The notes: generated by a model not told the origin, from the letters alone. A stretch of DNA of 46,226 bases from Acidimicrobiia bacterium (GCA_040902765.1 JBBDWO010000001.1:1-46226); one strand, 5' to 3'. Positions 32,980 through 43,388 are shown, counted from the stretch's first letter. A program made the numbers and translations.

Positions 32980-33972
32980 CTACGCGCTGCGGGCCGCTTC
33001 GACTCGCTGGACCAGGTAACGACCGAGTCCGCCGAGCACGTCTCTTACCTGCCCGGTAGGTAGCGCGGCAACGGCCCGCTCGGCCCTTGCGATGTGGGCA
33101 TCGACGTGGCTCAAGGCGATATCGACATGCCCTCCCTTGCGCACCAGGTCGATCACTTCGGCGACGGCATCGGGGTCGTACGGCTTGCCTCCCGACAGGA
33201 GGCGTTCGATGCGGTCACTGTCGTCACCTTGCGCCGCCAGGAGCACCGGCAGCGTGAAGGTTCCCTCGAAGATGTCGGAGCCTGCTGGCTTGCCGAGGAA
33301 GTCCTCGGTGGCCACGAGGTCGAGGATGTCGTCGGCCAGCTGGAACACCATCCCGACCTGGTAGCCCCAGGAGGTCGCGGTCTCGATCTCGGCCGGGGAG
33401 GCCCCACCGGCCATCGCGCCGAGGCGCGCCGAGGTCCGGATGAGGCTGGCGGTCTTTTTGTCGATCACCCGGAAGTAGTCGTCGGGATCGGTGTCGAGGC
33501 GGTTCGCCAGCGTCAGTTCGAGCATCTGGCCCTCACAGAGCAAGGCGTAGGTGCGCGCCAGCAGGGCCACCGCCTCGGTGCCCAGGGGTGCGGCGACCTC
33601 CGAAGCGCGAGCGAGCAGGAAGTCGCCAGCGAGGATCGCCACCGTGTTCGACCAGTTGGCATTCACCGAGTCGACTCCACGGCGACTGTCGGCCTCGTCG
33701 ATCACGTCGTCGTGGTAGAGGCTCCCCACGTGGATGAGTTCCACCGCCACCGCCGCCTCTACCGGGTCGTTGCCAGCGACCGCGCCGAGCTCCGAGGTGA
33801 CGAGAGCCAGCAGCGGCCGGTAACGCTTGCCGCCGCCCATGAGGTGCTGGAGGATGTCGGTGAGTCCGTCCTCCTCCGAGCTGGTGGCCTCGAGGAGCCG
33901 GTGTTCGACGGAGGCCATCCTCTTCCACACGCGGTCGATGGGGACCAGGTCCCGTATCGGCGGGGTGTTCAT
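32980..33972 (-). CDS. Long-chain polyprenyl diphosphate synthase (GrcC/IspB-like)
   Basis: A 330-residue trans-prenyltransferase. The first aspartate-rich motif is DDVID at residues 88-92 in VGSLYHDDVIDEA, and the second is DDILD at 214-218. GGGKRYRPLL carries the conserved Lys-Arg contacts to IPP. The absence of a bulky aromatic residue 4-5 positions before the first motif suggests a long chain product, probably the menaquinone side chain, as for mycobacterial GrcC-type enzymes. The start at 33972 has a TACCCT box 6 nt upstream on the same strand. It ends tail-to-tail with lysS. Confidence 0.92.
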   Translation of the reverse strand: MNTPPIRDLVPIDRVWKRMASVEHRLLEATSSEEDGLTDILQHLMGGGKRYRPLLALVTSELGAVAGNDPVEAAVAVELIHVGSLYHDDVIDEADSRRGVDSVNANWSNTVAILAGDFLLARASEVAAPLGTEAVALLARTYALLCEGQMLELTLANRLDTDPDDYFRVIDKKTASLIRTSARLGAMAGGASPAEIETATSWGYQVGMVFQLADDILDLVATEDFLGKPAGSDIFEGTFTLPVLLAAQGDDSDRIERLLSGGKPYDPDAVAEVIDLVRKGGHVDIALSHVDAHIARAERAVAALPTGQVRDVLGGLGRYLVQRVEAARSA

Positions 33973-33978
33973 GGGTCA

Positions 33979-33984
33979 AGGGTA
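33979..33984 (-). promoter_or_regulatory. Putative -10 box (TACCCT) giving a leaderless transcript
   Basis: On the minus strand TACCCT is followed by 6 nt and the ATG at 33972. No ribosome-binding site is seen, in agreement with leaderless initiation. Confidence 0.45.
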
Positions 33985-33992
33985 CCGAGCCG

Positions 33993-34045
33993 CGACCAGC
34001 TACCAGCTTCCAGCTACCAGCTACCAGCTACCAGCTACCAGCCAG
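33993..34045. repeat. Tandem heptamer array (CTACCAG)n
   Basis: Seven units (CGACCAG, five CTACCAG, one CTTCCAG) plus a partial one lie between the divergent prenyl synthase and clpC genes. A second array with unit CCGGTAG follows at 34069-34089. Confidence 0.92.
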
Positions 34046-34068
34046 ACTCTGAACCCTGTCGATGCGTG

Positions 34069-34089
34069 CCGGTAGCCGGTAGCCGGTAG
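34069..34089. repeat. Tandem heptamer array (CCGGTAG)3
   Basis: Three exact CCGGTAG units stand 24 bp after the CTACCAG array. Confidence 0.85.
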
Positions 34090-34136
34090 CAGCGATGGCT
34101 CCTTCAGTTAGGGAAGCATTCGGCCGACGGATCTGT

Positions 34137-34149
34137 TACACCCGGTGTA
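34137..34149. promoter_or_regulatory. Inverted repeat upstream of clpC
   Basis: TACACC-C-GGTGTA is a perfect inverted repeat about 37 bp before a TATAGT box (34187-34192) and about 100 bp before the clpC start. It is a candidate operator for a dimeric regulator of the heat-shock gene. It does not match the regulator sites I can recall for clpC. Confidence 0.4.
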
Positions 34150-34186
34150 CCCGAGGCGCCGCATGAGGCTTGATCGGGGCCGCCGC

Positions 34187-34192
34187 TATAGT
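34187..34192 (+). promoter_or_regulatory. Putative -10 box (TATAGT) of clpC
   Basis: TATAGT is the closest match to TATAAT in this gap, 56 nt before the clpC start. A TTGATC at 34170-34175 is too near (11 bp) to be its -35 box. Confidence 0.35.
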
Positions 34193-34248
34193 CGCTAGGG
34201 CGGTCCGGCGAGCCCGTCGGTACCCCAGGAACGGTCCGAGGAGTCACA

Positions 34249-36729
<2,481 letters not shown>

Positions 36730-36794
36730 CCGCCCCGGTCGTCGCGTTTCAAGGGTGGTTCTCGCGGTTCGGGGCGGTGGTCTGTCGTCCCCGT

Positions 36795-36800
36795 TACACT
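36795..36800 (+). promoter_or_regulatory. Putative -10 box (TACACT) of the BMP transporter operon
   Basis: TACACT lies 56 nt before the lipoprotein ATG. Just upstream, ACCGCCCC (36730-36737) and GGGGCGGT (36771-36778) are perfect inverted arms with a 33-nt loop, which could be a clpC terminator or an operator. Confidence 0.45.
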
Positions 36801-36856
36801 CCGTTTATGCCTACCTGGGCGAACAACTCGGACCTATGCATAGGAGTCAGACAACC

Positions 36857-37996
36857 ATGTTGAGAAAACGCTTTGCTTTCGCCGCGCTCATCGTGGCCTT
36901 CGCCCTCGTGGCGGCGGCCTGCGGTGACAGCGGCGGCGATGGCACGACTACCACAGGAGCCGGCAACGGCGTTGTCGTACCCGACTTCTGTCCCGAGATT
37001 CTCGGAGCTGCTGAGGCAGACGCCGACGGATCGGGCGTCAACGTCGGCCTGACGTACGACCTGCTCGGCCGTGGTGACCAGTCGTTCAACGATGCCGCCG
37101 CGTGTGGCGCCGACTGGGCGCGGTTTTACCTCGGCGTCTCCGTCTCGGAGATCACGCCGACCGATGCGGCCGCCCGAGCCACCGACCTGCAGCTGCAGGC
37201 GGAGAACTCGTCGATCGTCATCGGCAACGGCTTCTCGTTTGATGTCGCGTTCCCGGACGTATGTGTCAACAACCCGGAGGTGGACTTCGCCATCACCGAC
37301 ACCGGCCTGCTCGACTTCTCGCAGGACCCGCCTGTGCCTTACTGCGACAACGGTCGCGGCATGGTGTTCGCCGAGCACGAGGGATCGTTCCTCGTCGGTG
37401 TGGCCGCAGCCCTCAAGACCGAGACCGGCACGGTCGGCTTCATCGGTGGTGTGAGCGGCATCGGTCTCATCGAGAAGTTCCAGGCCGGCTTCATCGCCGG
37501 TGTCCACGCGGTGGATCCGACGATCGAGGTCGTCTCTTCGTACATCAGCGAGTTCCCCGACTTCGCCGGCTTCGAGTCTCCGGACCGTGGCCGTGAGATC
37601 GCCCTCGCCATGTACGGCGAAGGTGCGGACATCGTGTATGCCGCCGCCGGTCTGTCCGGCTCCGGCATGTTCGCTGCCGCCAAGGAGTACACCGAGGCCA
37701 ACGGTTCGAAGGTGTGGGGTATCGGAGTCGACTCCGACCAGTACAACACTGTCGATCCCGACCAGCGGGAGTACGTCCTGACCTCGATGCTCAAGCGGGT
37801 GGACGTGGCGGTGTTCTACGCCATCTACGACCACTTGACGGGCAACTTCACCGGGGGTCCGACCGAGTACAACCTCGCGGCCGACGGCGTTGGATACGCC
37901 ACCAGCGGTGGATTCGTCGATGACATCGTCGACCAGTTGGAGGACTTCAAGGCTCGCATCGTGTCGGGTGAGATCGTCGTTCCGACGGCACCGTAG
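36857..37996 (+). CDS. BMP/PnrA-family ABC transporter substrate-binding lipoprotein
   Basis: A 379-residue lipoprotein with signal peptide and lipobox cysteine 22 (ALIVAFALVAAAC), then a Gly/Thr linker. The basic-membrane-protein fold is shown by VGLTYDLLGRGDQSFNDAA, an aromatic/Asp-rich centre, AEHEGSFLVGVAAALKTETGTVGFIGGVSGIGLIEKFQAGFIAGV and WGIGVDSDQYN. Proteins of this family (Med/PnrA) bind purine nucleosides or related compounds, which suggests, but does not prove, nucleoside uptake. AGGAG lies 10 nt before the ATG at 36857, so the upstream in-frame ATG at 36836 is less likely. It is followed by one ATPase and two permeases, a complete importer. Confidence 0.93.
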   Translation: MLRKRFAFAALIVAFALVAAACGDSGGDGTTTTGAGNGVVVPDFCPEILGAAEADADGSGVNVGLTYDLLGRGDQSFNDAAACGADWARFYLGVSVSEITPTDAAARATDLQLQAENSSIVIGNGFSFDVAFPDVCVNNPEVDFAITDTGLLDFSQDPPVPYCDNGRGMVFAEHEGSFLVGVAAALKTETGTVGFIGGVSGIGLIEKFQAGFIAGVHAVDPTIEVVSSYISEFPDFAGFESPDRGREIALAMYGEGADIVYAAAGLSGSGMFAAAKEYTEANGSKVWGIGVDSDQYNTVDPDQREYVLTSMLKRVDVAVFYAIYDHLTGNFTGGPTEYNLAADGVGYATSGGFVDDIVDQLEDFKARIVSGEIVVPTAP

Positions 37997-38001
37997 GACG
38001 T

Positions 38002-38029
38002 CGGTTCGGATGAGAGATCACCCGAACCG
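38002..38029 (+). terminator. Intercistronic hairpin after the binding-protein gene
   Basis: CGGTTCGG and CCGAACCG are perfect 8-bp arms with a 12-nt loop, starting 6 nt after the lipoprotein stop and followed by TTAGAAGG. Such a hairpin commonly reduces transcription past the abundant binding-protein gene into the ATPase and permease genes. Confidence 0.5.
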
Positions 38030-38048
38030 TTAGAAGGCGAGGCAGGGC

Positions 38049-38071
38049 GGGACCGGGCTAATCTCGGTCCC
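38049..38071 (+). promoter_or_regulatory. TAATCT -10 box inside an inverted repeat, upstream of the ABC ATPase
   Basis: GGGACCG and CGGTCCC (7 bp each) enclose 9 nt that contain TAATCT (38059-38064). The ATPase GTG is 47 nt further on. This could be an operator covering an internal promoter, or a second attenuating hairpin. Confidence 0.45.
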
Positions 38072-38111
38072 GCTCTGCGCGTCCAAGATCGATTCGACGG
38101 GAGGCACACCG

Positions 38112-39638
38112 GTGTCGTACGCCATCGAGATGGAAGGGGTCACCAAGACCTTTCCCGGTGTCGTGGCCAACGATCGTGTCTCAATGAAGGTCGAACAGGG
38201 CGAGATCCATGCCATCTGCGGCGAGAACGGCGCTGGCAAGTCGACCCTGATGAAGATCCTCTACGGGATGCTCCAGCCGGACTCAGGCAGGATCCTGGTC
38301 GACGGCGAAGAGGTGCACTTCCGTTCCCCGAGCGACGCCATCGCCAAGGGCATCGGCATGGTCCACCAGCATTTCATGCTCGCCGATCAGCTCACGGTGC
38401 TCGAGAACGTCATCCTCGGTAGCGAACCGACCAGGTCGCTGGGGCGCATCGACTTTCGGGCCGCAGGCCAGCACTTCGTCGATGTCAGCCTCTCTTACGG
38501 GCTGAGCGTCGACCCCGATGAGCTCGTCGAGACTCTGGAGGTGGGGGAGCGGCAGCGCGTCGAGATCATCAAAGTGCTGTTCCGGGGAGCCCGGATCCTC
38601 ATTCTCGACGAACCGACCTCGGTGTTGGTGCCCCACGAGGTGGAAGAGCTGTTTCGCAACATGCGCGATCTGAAGGAAGCAGGCTCGACGATCATCTTCA
38701 TCGATCACAAGCTCGAGGAGGTGCTCGAAATCGCCGACTCGATCACCGTGCTGCGCCAGGGCAAGACGGTGGCGACGGTCAAGCCCTCCGATGTCACCGC
38801 CTCGGACCTGGCGGAACTCATGGTCGGTTCCGAATTGCCGACGCCGGCGACGACGACCTCGACCGTGACCGACATTGTCGCCCTGTCGGTGAGGGGGGTA
38901 ACCGTGCTCGACGAAGACGAGCGGGCGGTGGTGCGGGACGTCTCCTTCGACGTGCGCCGGGGAGAGATCTTCGGGATCGCCGGGGTGGAGGGCAACGGAC
39001 AGACCGAACTCATCGATGCCCTGGTCGGCACGCGGGTCCTGGCGTCGGGAACCATCGAGTTCAACGGTGCCGATGCGACCCTGTGGAACGTACGCCGCCG
39101 CCGGGAGCACGGGTTGGCGTACATCCCACAGGATCGTCACCGCGAGGGTCTGCTGCTCCACTCGCCGCTGTGGGAGAACGCCGCCTTGGGTCATCAGACG
39201 CTGCCGCCGTTCTCCCGAGGTATCTGGTTCGACCGCAAGGGGGCGCGGGGCCGCACCGACGAGATCGTGGCGACCTTCGACGTACGGACGCCGAGCATCG
39301 AGGTGGCGGCGCATGCGCTATCCGGGGGCAACCAGCAAAAGATGATCGTCGGGCGGGAGATGGTGTCCGACCCCAAGGTACTCATCGCCGCCCATCCGAC
39401 CCGGGGTATCGACGTGGGCGCCCAGGCGGATGTGTGGCGGGAGTTGCGGCGGGCGCGTGCTGAAGGCATGGCCACGGTGCTCGTCTCGGCCGACCTCGAG
39501 GAGTTGATCGGCCTCTCGGACACGCTCGTCGTCATGCTTCGCGGGCAGATCGTCGCCACGCTCGACCCGGAGACGGTGACGCCGCGCGACCTCGGTTCGT
39601 ACATGACCGGCGCCGCCCTCGGGGACGCGGTGGCATGA
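38112..39638 (+). CDS. BMP-type ABC transporter ATP-binding protein (two ATPase domains)
   Basis: A 508-residue tandem ATPase of the sugar/nucleoside (RbsA/YufO-like) group. Domain 1 has Walker A GENGAGKST, a signature of the form VGERQRVEIIKVL and Walker B ILILDEPTSVL. Domain 2 has the family's degenerate Walker A GVEGNGQTEL lacking the lysine, the canonical signature LSGGNQQKMIVGREM and VLIAAHPTRGID. Only the first site is expected to hydrolyse ATP efficiently, as is common in this group. GGGAGG stands before the GTG at 38112. The gene overlaps the first permease (ATGA). Confidence 0.95.
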   Translation: MSYAIEMEGVTKTFPGVVANDRVSMKVEQGEIHAICGENGAGKSTLMKILYGMLQPDSGRILVDGEEVHFRSPSDAIAKGIGMVHQHFMLADQLTVLENVILGSEPTRSLGRIDFRAAGQHFVDVSLSYGLSVDPDELVETLEVGERQRVEIIKVLFRGARILILDEPTSVLVPHEVEELFRNMRDLKEAGSTIIFIDHKLEEVLEIADSITVLRQGKTVATVKPSDVTASDLAELMVGSELPTPATTTSTVTDIVALSVRGVTVLDEDERAVVRDVSFDVRRGEIFGIAGVEGNGQTELIDALVGTRVLASGTIEFNGADATLWNVRRRREHGLAYIPQDRHREGLLLHSPLWENAALGHQTLPPFSRGIWFDRKGARGRTDEIVATFDVRTPSIEVAAHALSGGNQQKMIVGREMVSDPKVLIAAHPTRGIDVGAQADVWRELRRARAEGMATVLVSADLEELIGLSDTLVVMLRGQIVATLDPETVTPRDLGSYMTGAALGDAVA

Positions 39639-40813
39639 CCGACAAGCCCCGGGTCTCCGATCCCGACGAGACCCCGCGGATTCCCAAGCAGCGCCACGTG
39701 GTCGGTGCCGGCCGTCGTGCGGTGCTCGCCCTGTCAGCCCCGGTGATCGCCATCGTGTTCGCCCTGGCGCTCTCCTCGGTGGTCCTCCTCGTATCCGGCA
39801 GTAGTCCGCTCGCGGCCTACGCCGACATGATCCGCGCCGGTACCCGACTGGAGAGCATCGTCGACATGCTCAACCGGGCGACACCCCTGTACCTGTCCGG
39901 CATCGCAGCGGCCATCGGCTTCAGGATGAACCTGTTCAACATCGGGGTGGAGGGGCAGTACACGCTGGCCGCCTTCTTTGCCGCGGTCGTCGGCGCTCAC
40001 ATCGTCCTGCCGGCCTTCTTCCACATCACCGTGATTGTCCTGGTGGCGATGATCGTCGGCGCCCTGTGGTCCGGCCTCGCCGGATGGCTCAAGGTGGCGC
40101 GCGGGGTCAACGAGGTGATCGGGACGATCATGCTCAACTTCATCGCCATCGGCGGGGCCGTGGCCTGGCTCGCCGTCCAGTGGCGCGAGGGCCCGCTGAC
40201 GCCGAACTCAGGCACCAAGTTCATCCCCGAGTCGGGCCGACTGCCAGACATCAACGCGGTGCTCGAGATCTTCACCCGGGAGATCACCGGTGGCCGTCAC
40301 CTGTCGGCGGTGCTCCTGCTGGCGATCATCGGCGGCATCGTGTTCCACGTCTTCGTCAACCGCACCCGGTTGGGCTTCGACCTGCGGGCCACCGGCTACA
40401 ACTTTCACGCGGCGCGCGCCGGCGGCGTGTCGGCCAACCGGATGGTCATCGTGGCGATGGTGTATTCGGGTGCGATGGCCGGTCTCGTCGGTATGGTCGA
40501 CGTGCTGAGCCGCAACCATCGGTTCGACGCCGAATTCTTTTCCGGCCTCGGCTTCGCCGGGATCGCCGTTGCTCTCCTCGGGCGCAACCATGCGGTCGGT
40601 CTCGCCATCGGCGCCATGCTCTTCGCCTTCATGGACGTCTCGTCCCCGATCCTCCAGATCACCGGATCGGCGACCCGCGAGATCGTGGTCATCATGCAGG
40701 GGATCATCCTGTTGGCCGCAGTCGTCGCCTACGAGTCGGTGCGGCGTTACCGGGAGCGCGACGAAGTCCGCCGCGCCGCTGCCGCCCTGGCCCACGGGGA
40801 TGACGGGATATGA
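39635..40813 (+). CDS. ABC transporter permease 1 (BPD_transp_2)
   Basis: A 392-residue permease with eight to ten hydrophobic helices after a polar N-terminus. The family blocks are ATPLYLSGIAAAIGFRMNLFNIGVEGQYTLAAFFAAVVG and KVARGVNEVIGTIMLNFIA. The coupling region is LRATGYNFHAARAGGVSANRMVIVAMVYSGAMAGLVGM, then FFSGLGFAGIAVALLGRNHAVGLAIGAMLF. These are the signatures of YufP/NupP-like nucleoside importers. ATGA overlaps on both sides couple it to the ATPase and to permease 2. Confidence 0.93.
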   Translation: MTDKPRVSDPDETPRIPKQRHVVGAGRRAVLALSAPVIAIVFALALSSVVLLVSGSSPLAAYADMIRAGTRLESIVDMLNRATPLYLSGIAAAIGFRMNLFNIGVEGQYTLAAFFAAVVGAHIVLPAFFHITVIVLVAMIVGALWSGLAGWLKVARGVNEVIGTIMLNFIAIGGAVAWLAVQWREGPLTPNSGTKFIPESGRLPDINAVLEIFTREITGGRHLSAVLLLAIIGGIVFHVFVNRTRLGFDLRATGYNFHAARAGGVSANRMVIVAMVYSGAMAGLVGMVDVLSRNHRFDAEFFSGLGFAGIAVALLGRNHAVGLAIGAMLFAFMDVSSPILQITGSATREIVVIMQGIILLAAVVAYESVRRYRERDEVRRAAAALAHGDDGI

Positions 40814-42081
40814 CCTGGGCGCGCCAGTTCGGTCGGCTTCCTGCCTGGGCCCGCTACGGCATCGCCGCCGCCGTTGGCATGTTGGTACTCACCGTCGTGC
40901 AGTCACTCGAACCGGGGGGCCTCGATCGGCTGACGTCGCAGAACGCATCCGGAGCCATGCTGCGCTGGGGCATGCCGATCCTCCTCGCCGGTCTCGGCGG
41001 CCTCTACTCGGAACGGGCCGGAGTGGTCAACATCGGGCTCGACGGCATGATGATCCTCGGTACGTGGTTCGGTGCGTGGGGTGTCCTCCAAGGTGGACCG
41101 TGGATGGGTCTGGTCTACGGTCTCGCTGGCGGCGCCCTCGGTGGCCTGGTTCACGCCGTGGCCACGGTCACCTTCAAAGTGGATCACATCGTGTCCGGGG
41201 TTGCCATCAACATCCTCGCCCCGGGTGTGGTCCGCTATCTGTCGTCCGAGTTGTTCACCGAGTACGCCGGCGGTTCCATCACACAGTCGCCGTCGATCAC
41301 CGGCCTGGGCAACATCACCCTTCCGTTCCTGGCGGGCGGCAACATCTTCGGCTGGAAGTCGCCGGACATTCTCGGTGTTGTCGACCGATGGGACGCCTTC
41401 TTCATCTCCGACGTGGCCGGGTTCTTGCGGGGCTTCGTCGCCAACGTCAACATCTTCTCGCTGATCGCTCTCGCTGTGGTCCCGGCTTCCGCCTGGTTGA
41501 TCTGGCGGACCAGATTCGGGCTGCGCCTGCGGATCGCCGGTGAACATCCGACGGCCGGCGAATCGCTGGGCATCAACATCTACTGGCAGAAGTACAAGGG
41601 CGTCATCATCAGCGGTGCCCTGTCCGGGCTGGGCGGGGCGTTCATCGCCATGGAGCTCACCGGCTTCTACCGGGAGGGTCAGGTGCAGGGCCGCGGGTTC
41701 ATCGGTCTCGCCGCCCTCATCTTCGGGAACTGGCGGCCCGGGGGGATCCTGGTGGCGGCGTTCGTGTTCGGTTACCCCTTCGGGACCGCCCTGCGCGATC
41801 TCGACGGGCGGTCCACCCACGCCCTGATGCTGCTCATCGTGGTGGGGCTGGCGGTGATGCTCGTGGTGTCGATCAGGCGGGCCAAGCCGTTCGACGCGGT
41901 CCTCGCCGGTGTGCTCGCGGCCACCTTCCTCGTCTGGTATCTGCTCACCGACAGCGCCCCCTCCTTCCTCCCCAATGCCCTGCCGTTCGCCACCGTGCTC
42001 CTGGTGCTCATCTTCGCCGGGCAGCGATTGCGCATGCCCGCAGCGGACGGGAAACGGTATGAGAAGGGGCAGGAGCTTTAA
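40810..42081 (+). CDS. ABC transporter permease 2 (BPD_transp_2)
   Basis: A 423-residue permease of the YufQ/NupQ type. GMPILLAGLGGLYSERAGVVNIGLDGMMILG, KVDHIVSGVAINILAPGVVRYL and LRLRIAGEHPTAGESLGINIYWQKYKGVIISGALSGLGGAF are characteristic. There is a long hydrophilic loop in the middle (residues 150-215) and two additional C-terminal hydrophobic segments (FDAVLAGVLAATFLVWYLL, FLPNALPFATVLLVLIFAGQ). It heterodimerises with permease 1. The operon ends here in a GC-rich hairpin. Confidence 0.93.
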   Translation: MTWARQFGRLPAWARYGIAAAVGMLVLTVVQSLEPGGLDRLTSQNASGAMLRWGMPILLAGLGGLYSERAGVVNIGLDGMMILGTWFGAWGVLQGGPWMGLVYGLAGGALGGLVHAVATVTFKVDHIVSGVAINILAPGVVRYLSSELFTEYAGGSITQSPSITGLGNITLPFLAGGNIFGWKSPDILGVVDRWDAFFISDVAGFLRGFVANVNIFSLIALAVVPASAWLIWRTRFGLRLRIAGEHPTAGESLGINIYWQKYKGVIISGALSGLGGAFIAMELTGFYREGQVQGRGFIGLAALIFGNWRPGGILVAAFVFGYPFGTALRDLDGRSTHALMLLIVVGLAVMLVVSIRRAKPFDAVLAGVLAATFLVWYLLTDSAPSFLPNALPFATVLLVLIFAGQRLRMPAADGKRYEKGQEL

Positions 42082-42083
42082 GA

Positions 42084-42100
42084 GCGGGCCTTCGGCCCGC
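42084..42100 (+). terminator. Hairpin after the ABC transporter operon
   Basis: GCGGGCC-TTC-GGCCCGC starts 2 nt after the stop codon of permease 2. There is no T-run, as is frequent for actinobacterial terminators. A TTC-loop hairpin of the same kind follows disA. Confidence 0.55.
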
Positions 42101-42102
42101 GG

Positions 42103-42123
42103 GTACTTGGTACTTGGTAGTTG
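42103..42123. repeat. Tandem heptamer array (GTACTTG)3
   Basis: Two exact GTACTTG units and GTAGTTG lie to the left of element D. The same unit recurs at 45942-45963 and, inverted as CAAGTAC, at 42341-42369 to the right of element D. Confidence 0.88.
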
Positions 42124-42151
42124 GCACATCAGCGGATAGGTGTCGACTGGA

Positions 42152-42309
42152 AACTCTCTCCCCCCGGAAGGGGGGAGTCCCGCAGGGAGCGGAGCGACCG
42201 GAGGGGAGGGGGGAGGGCGAACGCTACGTGGGCCTCGCGACGCGTCTGGCCTCCCCCTCCGTCATCGGCCTTCGGCCGCTGCCACCTCCCCCTGCGGGGG
42301 AGGAGAGTC
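42152..42309. repeat. Dispersed composite hairpin element, copy D
   Basis: A full-length copy with an internal GGGAGCGGAGCGACCGG segment instead of the CTGACGGC hairpin of copy A. The CTCTCCCCCC/GGGGGGAG start, GGCCTCGCGACGCG, the CGGCC-TTC-GGCCG hairpin and the CCTCCCC/GGGGAGG end are kept. The 300-bp gap between permease 2 and the next gene consists only of this element and its two flanking heptamer arrays. Confidence 0.88.
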
Positions 42310-42340
42310 AAAACGGGCTGGACCCTCTCCGCGCGCTGTC

Positions 42341-42369
42341 CAAGTACTAAGTACCAAGTACTAAGTACC
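42341..42369. repeat. Tandem heptamer array (CAAGTAC/TAAGTAC)
   Basis: Four alternating CAAGTAC and TAAGTAC units lie to the right of element D. They are the reverse complement of the GTACTTG array on its left. Confidence 0.88.
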
Positions 42370-42378
42370 GGCTTTGCC

Positions 42379-43242
42379 TCACGGTGTCGGAACGGGCCGT
42401 CCGAAGAAGCTGACGCTCTGCAGAGCCAGCTCGGTGAACGGCTCCTGCCCTTCACAGCTCGACCCCGGATGGGCGCTGGTGATGGTCATCACCACCCGGC
42501 TGGTGTTGAGGCTGTTGAGGTCGATGCGCTGGATCTCACGGGTGTCGAGGAGGTTGGCGATCTGGAGCTGGGGCCGGTCGTTGATCTCGATCTCGACGGC
42601 CCTGATCCGGGCGTTGCGCAGGAACCGGCACTCGTCTTGGAGATTCTCGATCCACATCTGGGTGATCTGCACCGCTGGCTGGAAGTAGAAGGTGACCTCG
42701 GTGTTGATCCCGCCGTCGACGGCATTCCATGACGTCTCGCCGTTGCCGTCTATGAGCGCTGCACACGGATACGAGGGAAGCTCAGAGTCGCACTCGACCC
42801 GGATCGGGGTGAGCTGCACCTGCTCGGTGGCCACCGTGGTTTCGGTCGTCACGGTGGTGGTGGTCTCCTCCGGGGACCCGCCGACTACGTTGAAGACGAG
42901 GGCGAGCAGGGCGACGGCGAGGACCACGCCGGCGAGCACGATCAGCGCCCGCGCTCCAGCGGTGGTGCGGAGCATCGGCTGCGGGGCCACCGGCATCTGG
43001 CTGCGGGTGAGGCGTGCCCCGCACTCGTCGCAATGCCGGTTGCCGGAGTGATTCACCGTCCCGCACGAAGGACACAGGATGGCCGAGTGTCCCGCCGTCG
43101 TGATCGACAGTGGTGCGTCGTCGGCACTTACGGGCACGGTGCGCGGCTGTCGTGGCTGTGGCGCGTCCTCCTGATCGGGCTCTCCTTCGAGATCGAAGGG
43201 CTCGAAGAGATCGTCGAAGGGGTCGATGGGTCGGTCGTCCAT
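42379..43242 (-). CDS. Zinc-ribbon membrane protein with discoidin-like C-terminal domain
   Basis: A 287-residue protein. An acidic, Asp/Pro-rich N-terminus is followed by a four-cysteine zinc ribbon (Cys57, Cys60, Cys71, Cys74 in CPSCGTVNHSGNRHCDECG). A transmembrane helix (about 98-120) and a Thr-rich spacer come next. The exported domain (from about 140) reads CAALIDGNGETSWNA, VTFYFQPAVQITQMWIENL, RIRAVEIEIND and VVMTITSAHPGSSCEGQEPFTELALQSVSFFG. This pattern of a DGNxxTxW loop and a final ALQSVSFFG strand is typical of discoidin/F5-8C-type carbohydrate-binding modules. It may bind an envelope glycan. The ATG at 43242 follows AGAGGA immediately; an upstream in-frame start at 43305 is possible. 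It is divergent from radA. Confidence 0.75.
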   Translation of the reverse strand: MDDRPIDPFDDLFEPFDLEGEPDQEDAPQPRQPRTVPVSADDAPLSITTAGHSAILCPSCGTVNHSGNRHCDECGARLTRSQMPVAPQPMLRTTAGARALIVLAGVVLAVALLALVFNVVGGSPEETTTTVTTETTVATEQVQLTPIRVECDSELPSYPCAALIDGNGETSWNAVDGGINTEVTFYFQPAVQITQMWIENLQDECRFLRNARIRAVEIEINDRPQLQIANLLDTREIQRIDLNSLNTSRVVMTITSAHPGSSCEGQEPFTELALQSVSFFGRPVPTP

Positions 43243-43373
43243 TCCTCTGCCCGATCTGACAGTGCGCGGGCTCGGCCATTCTGCCATGGGCCGGGAGCCA
43301 CGCATCGTCTCCTCGGTCCGAACCCTGCCAGGAGGGGCCGGGGCAGCCCGCCGGACCTGTCATGGTCGGCCGG

Positions 43374-43379
43374 TAGGGT
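43374..43379 (+). promoter_or_regulatory. Putative -10 box (TAGGGT) of radA
   Basis: TAGGGT lies 9 nt before the radA ATG and is embedded in the same CCGGTAGGGT string as the LCP promoter. No leader sequence with a ribosome-binding site fits between it and the start codon. Confidence 0.5.
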
Positions 43380-43388
43380 CCTTCCTAC

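Noticed and set aside
33094-34089. 331-codon open frame on the plus strand opposite the prenyl synthase
   Set aside because: It is opposite a gene with both aspartate-rich motifs, and runs into a heptamer array at its end.
34170-34192. TTGATC plus TATAGT as a sigma-70 promoter for clpC
   Set aside because: The spacer is only 11 bp, too short for a working -35/-10 pair; only the -10 box was kept, at low confidence.
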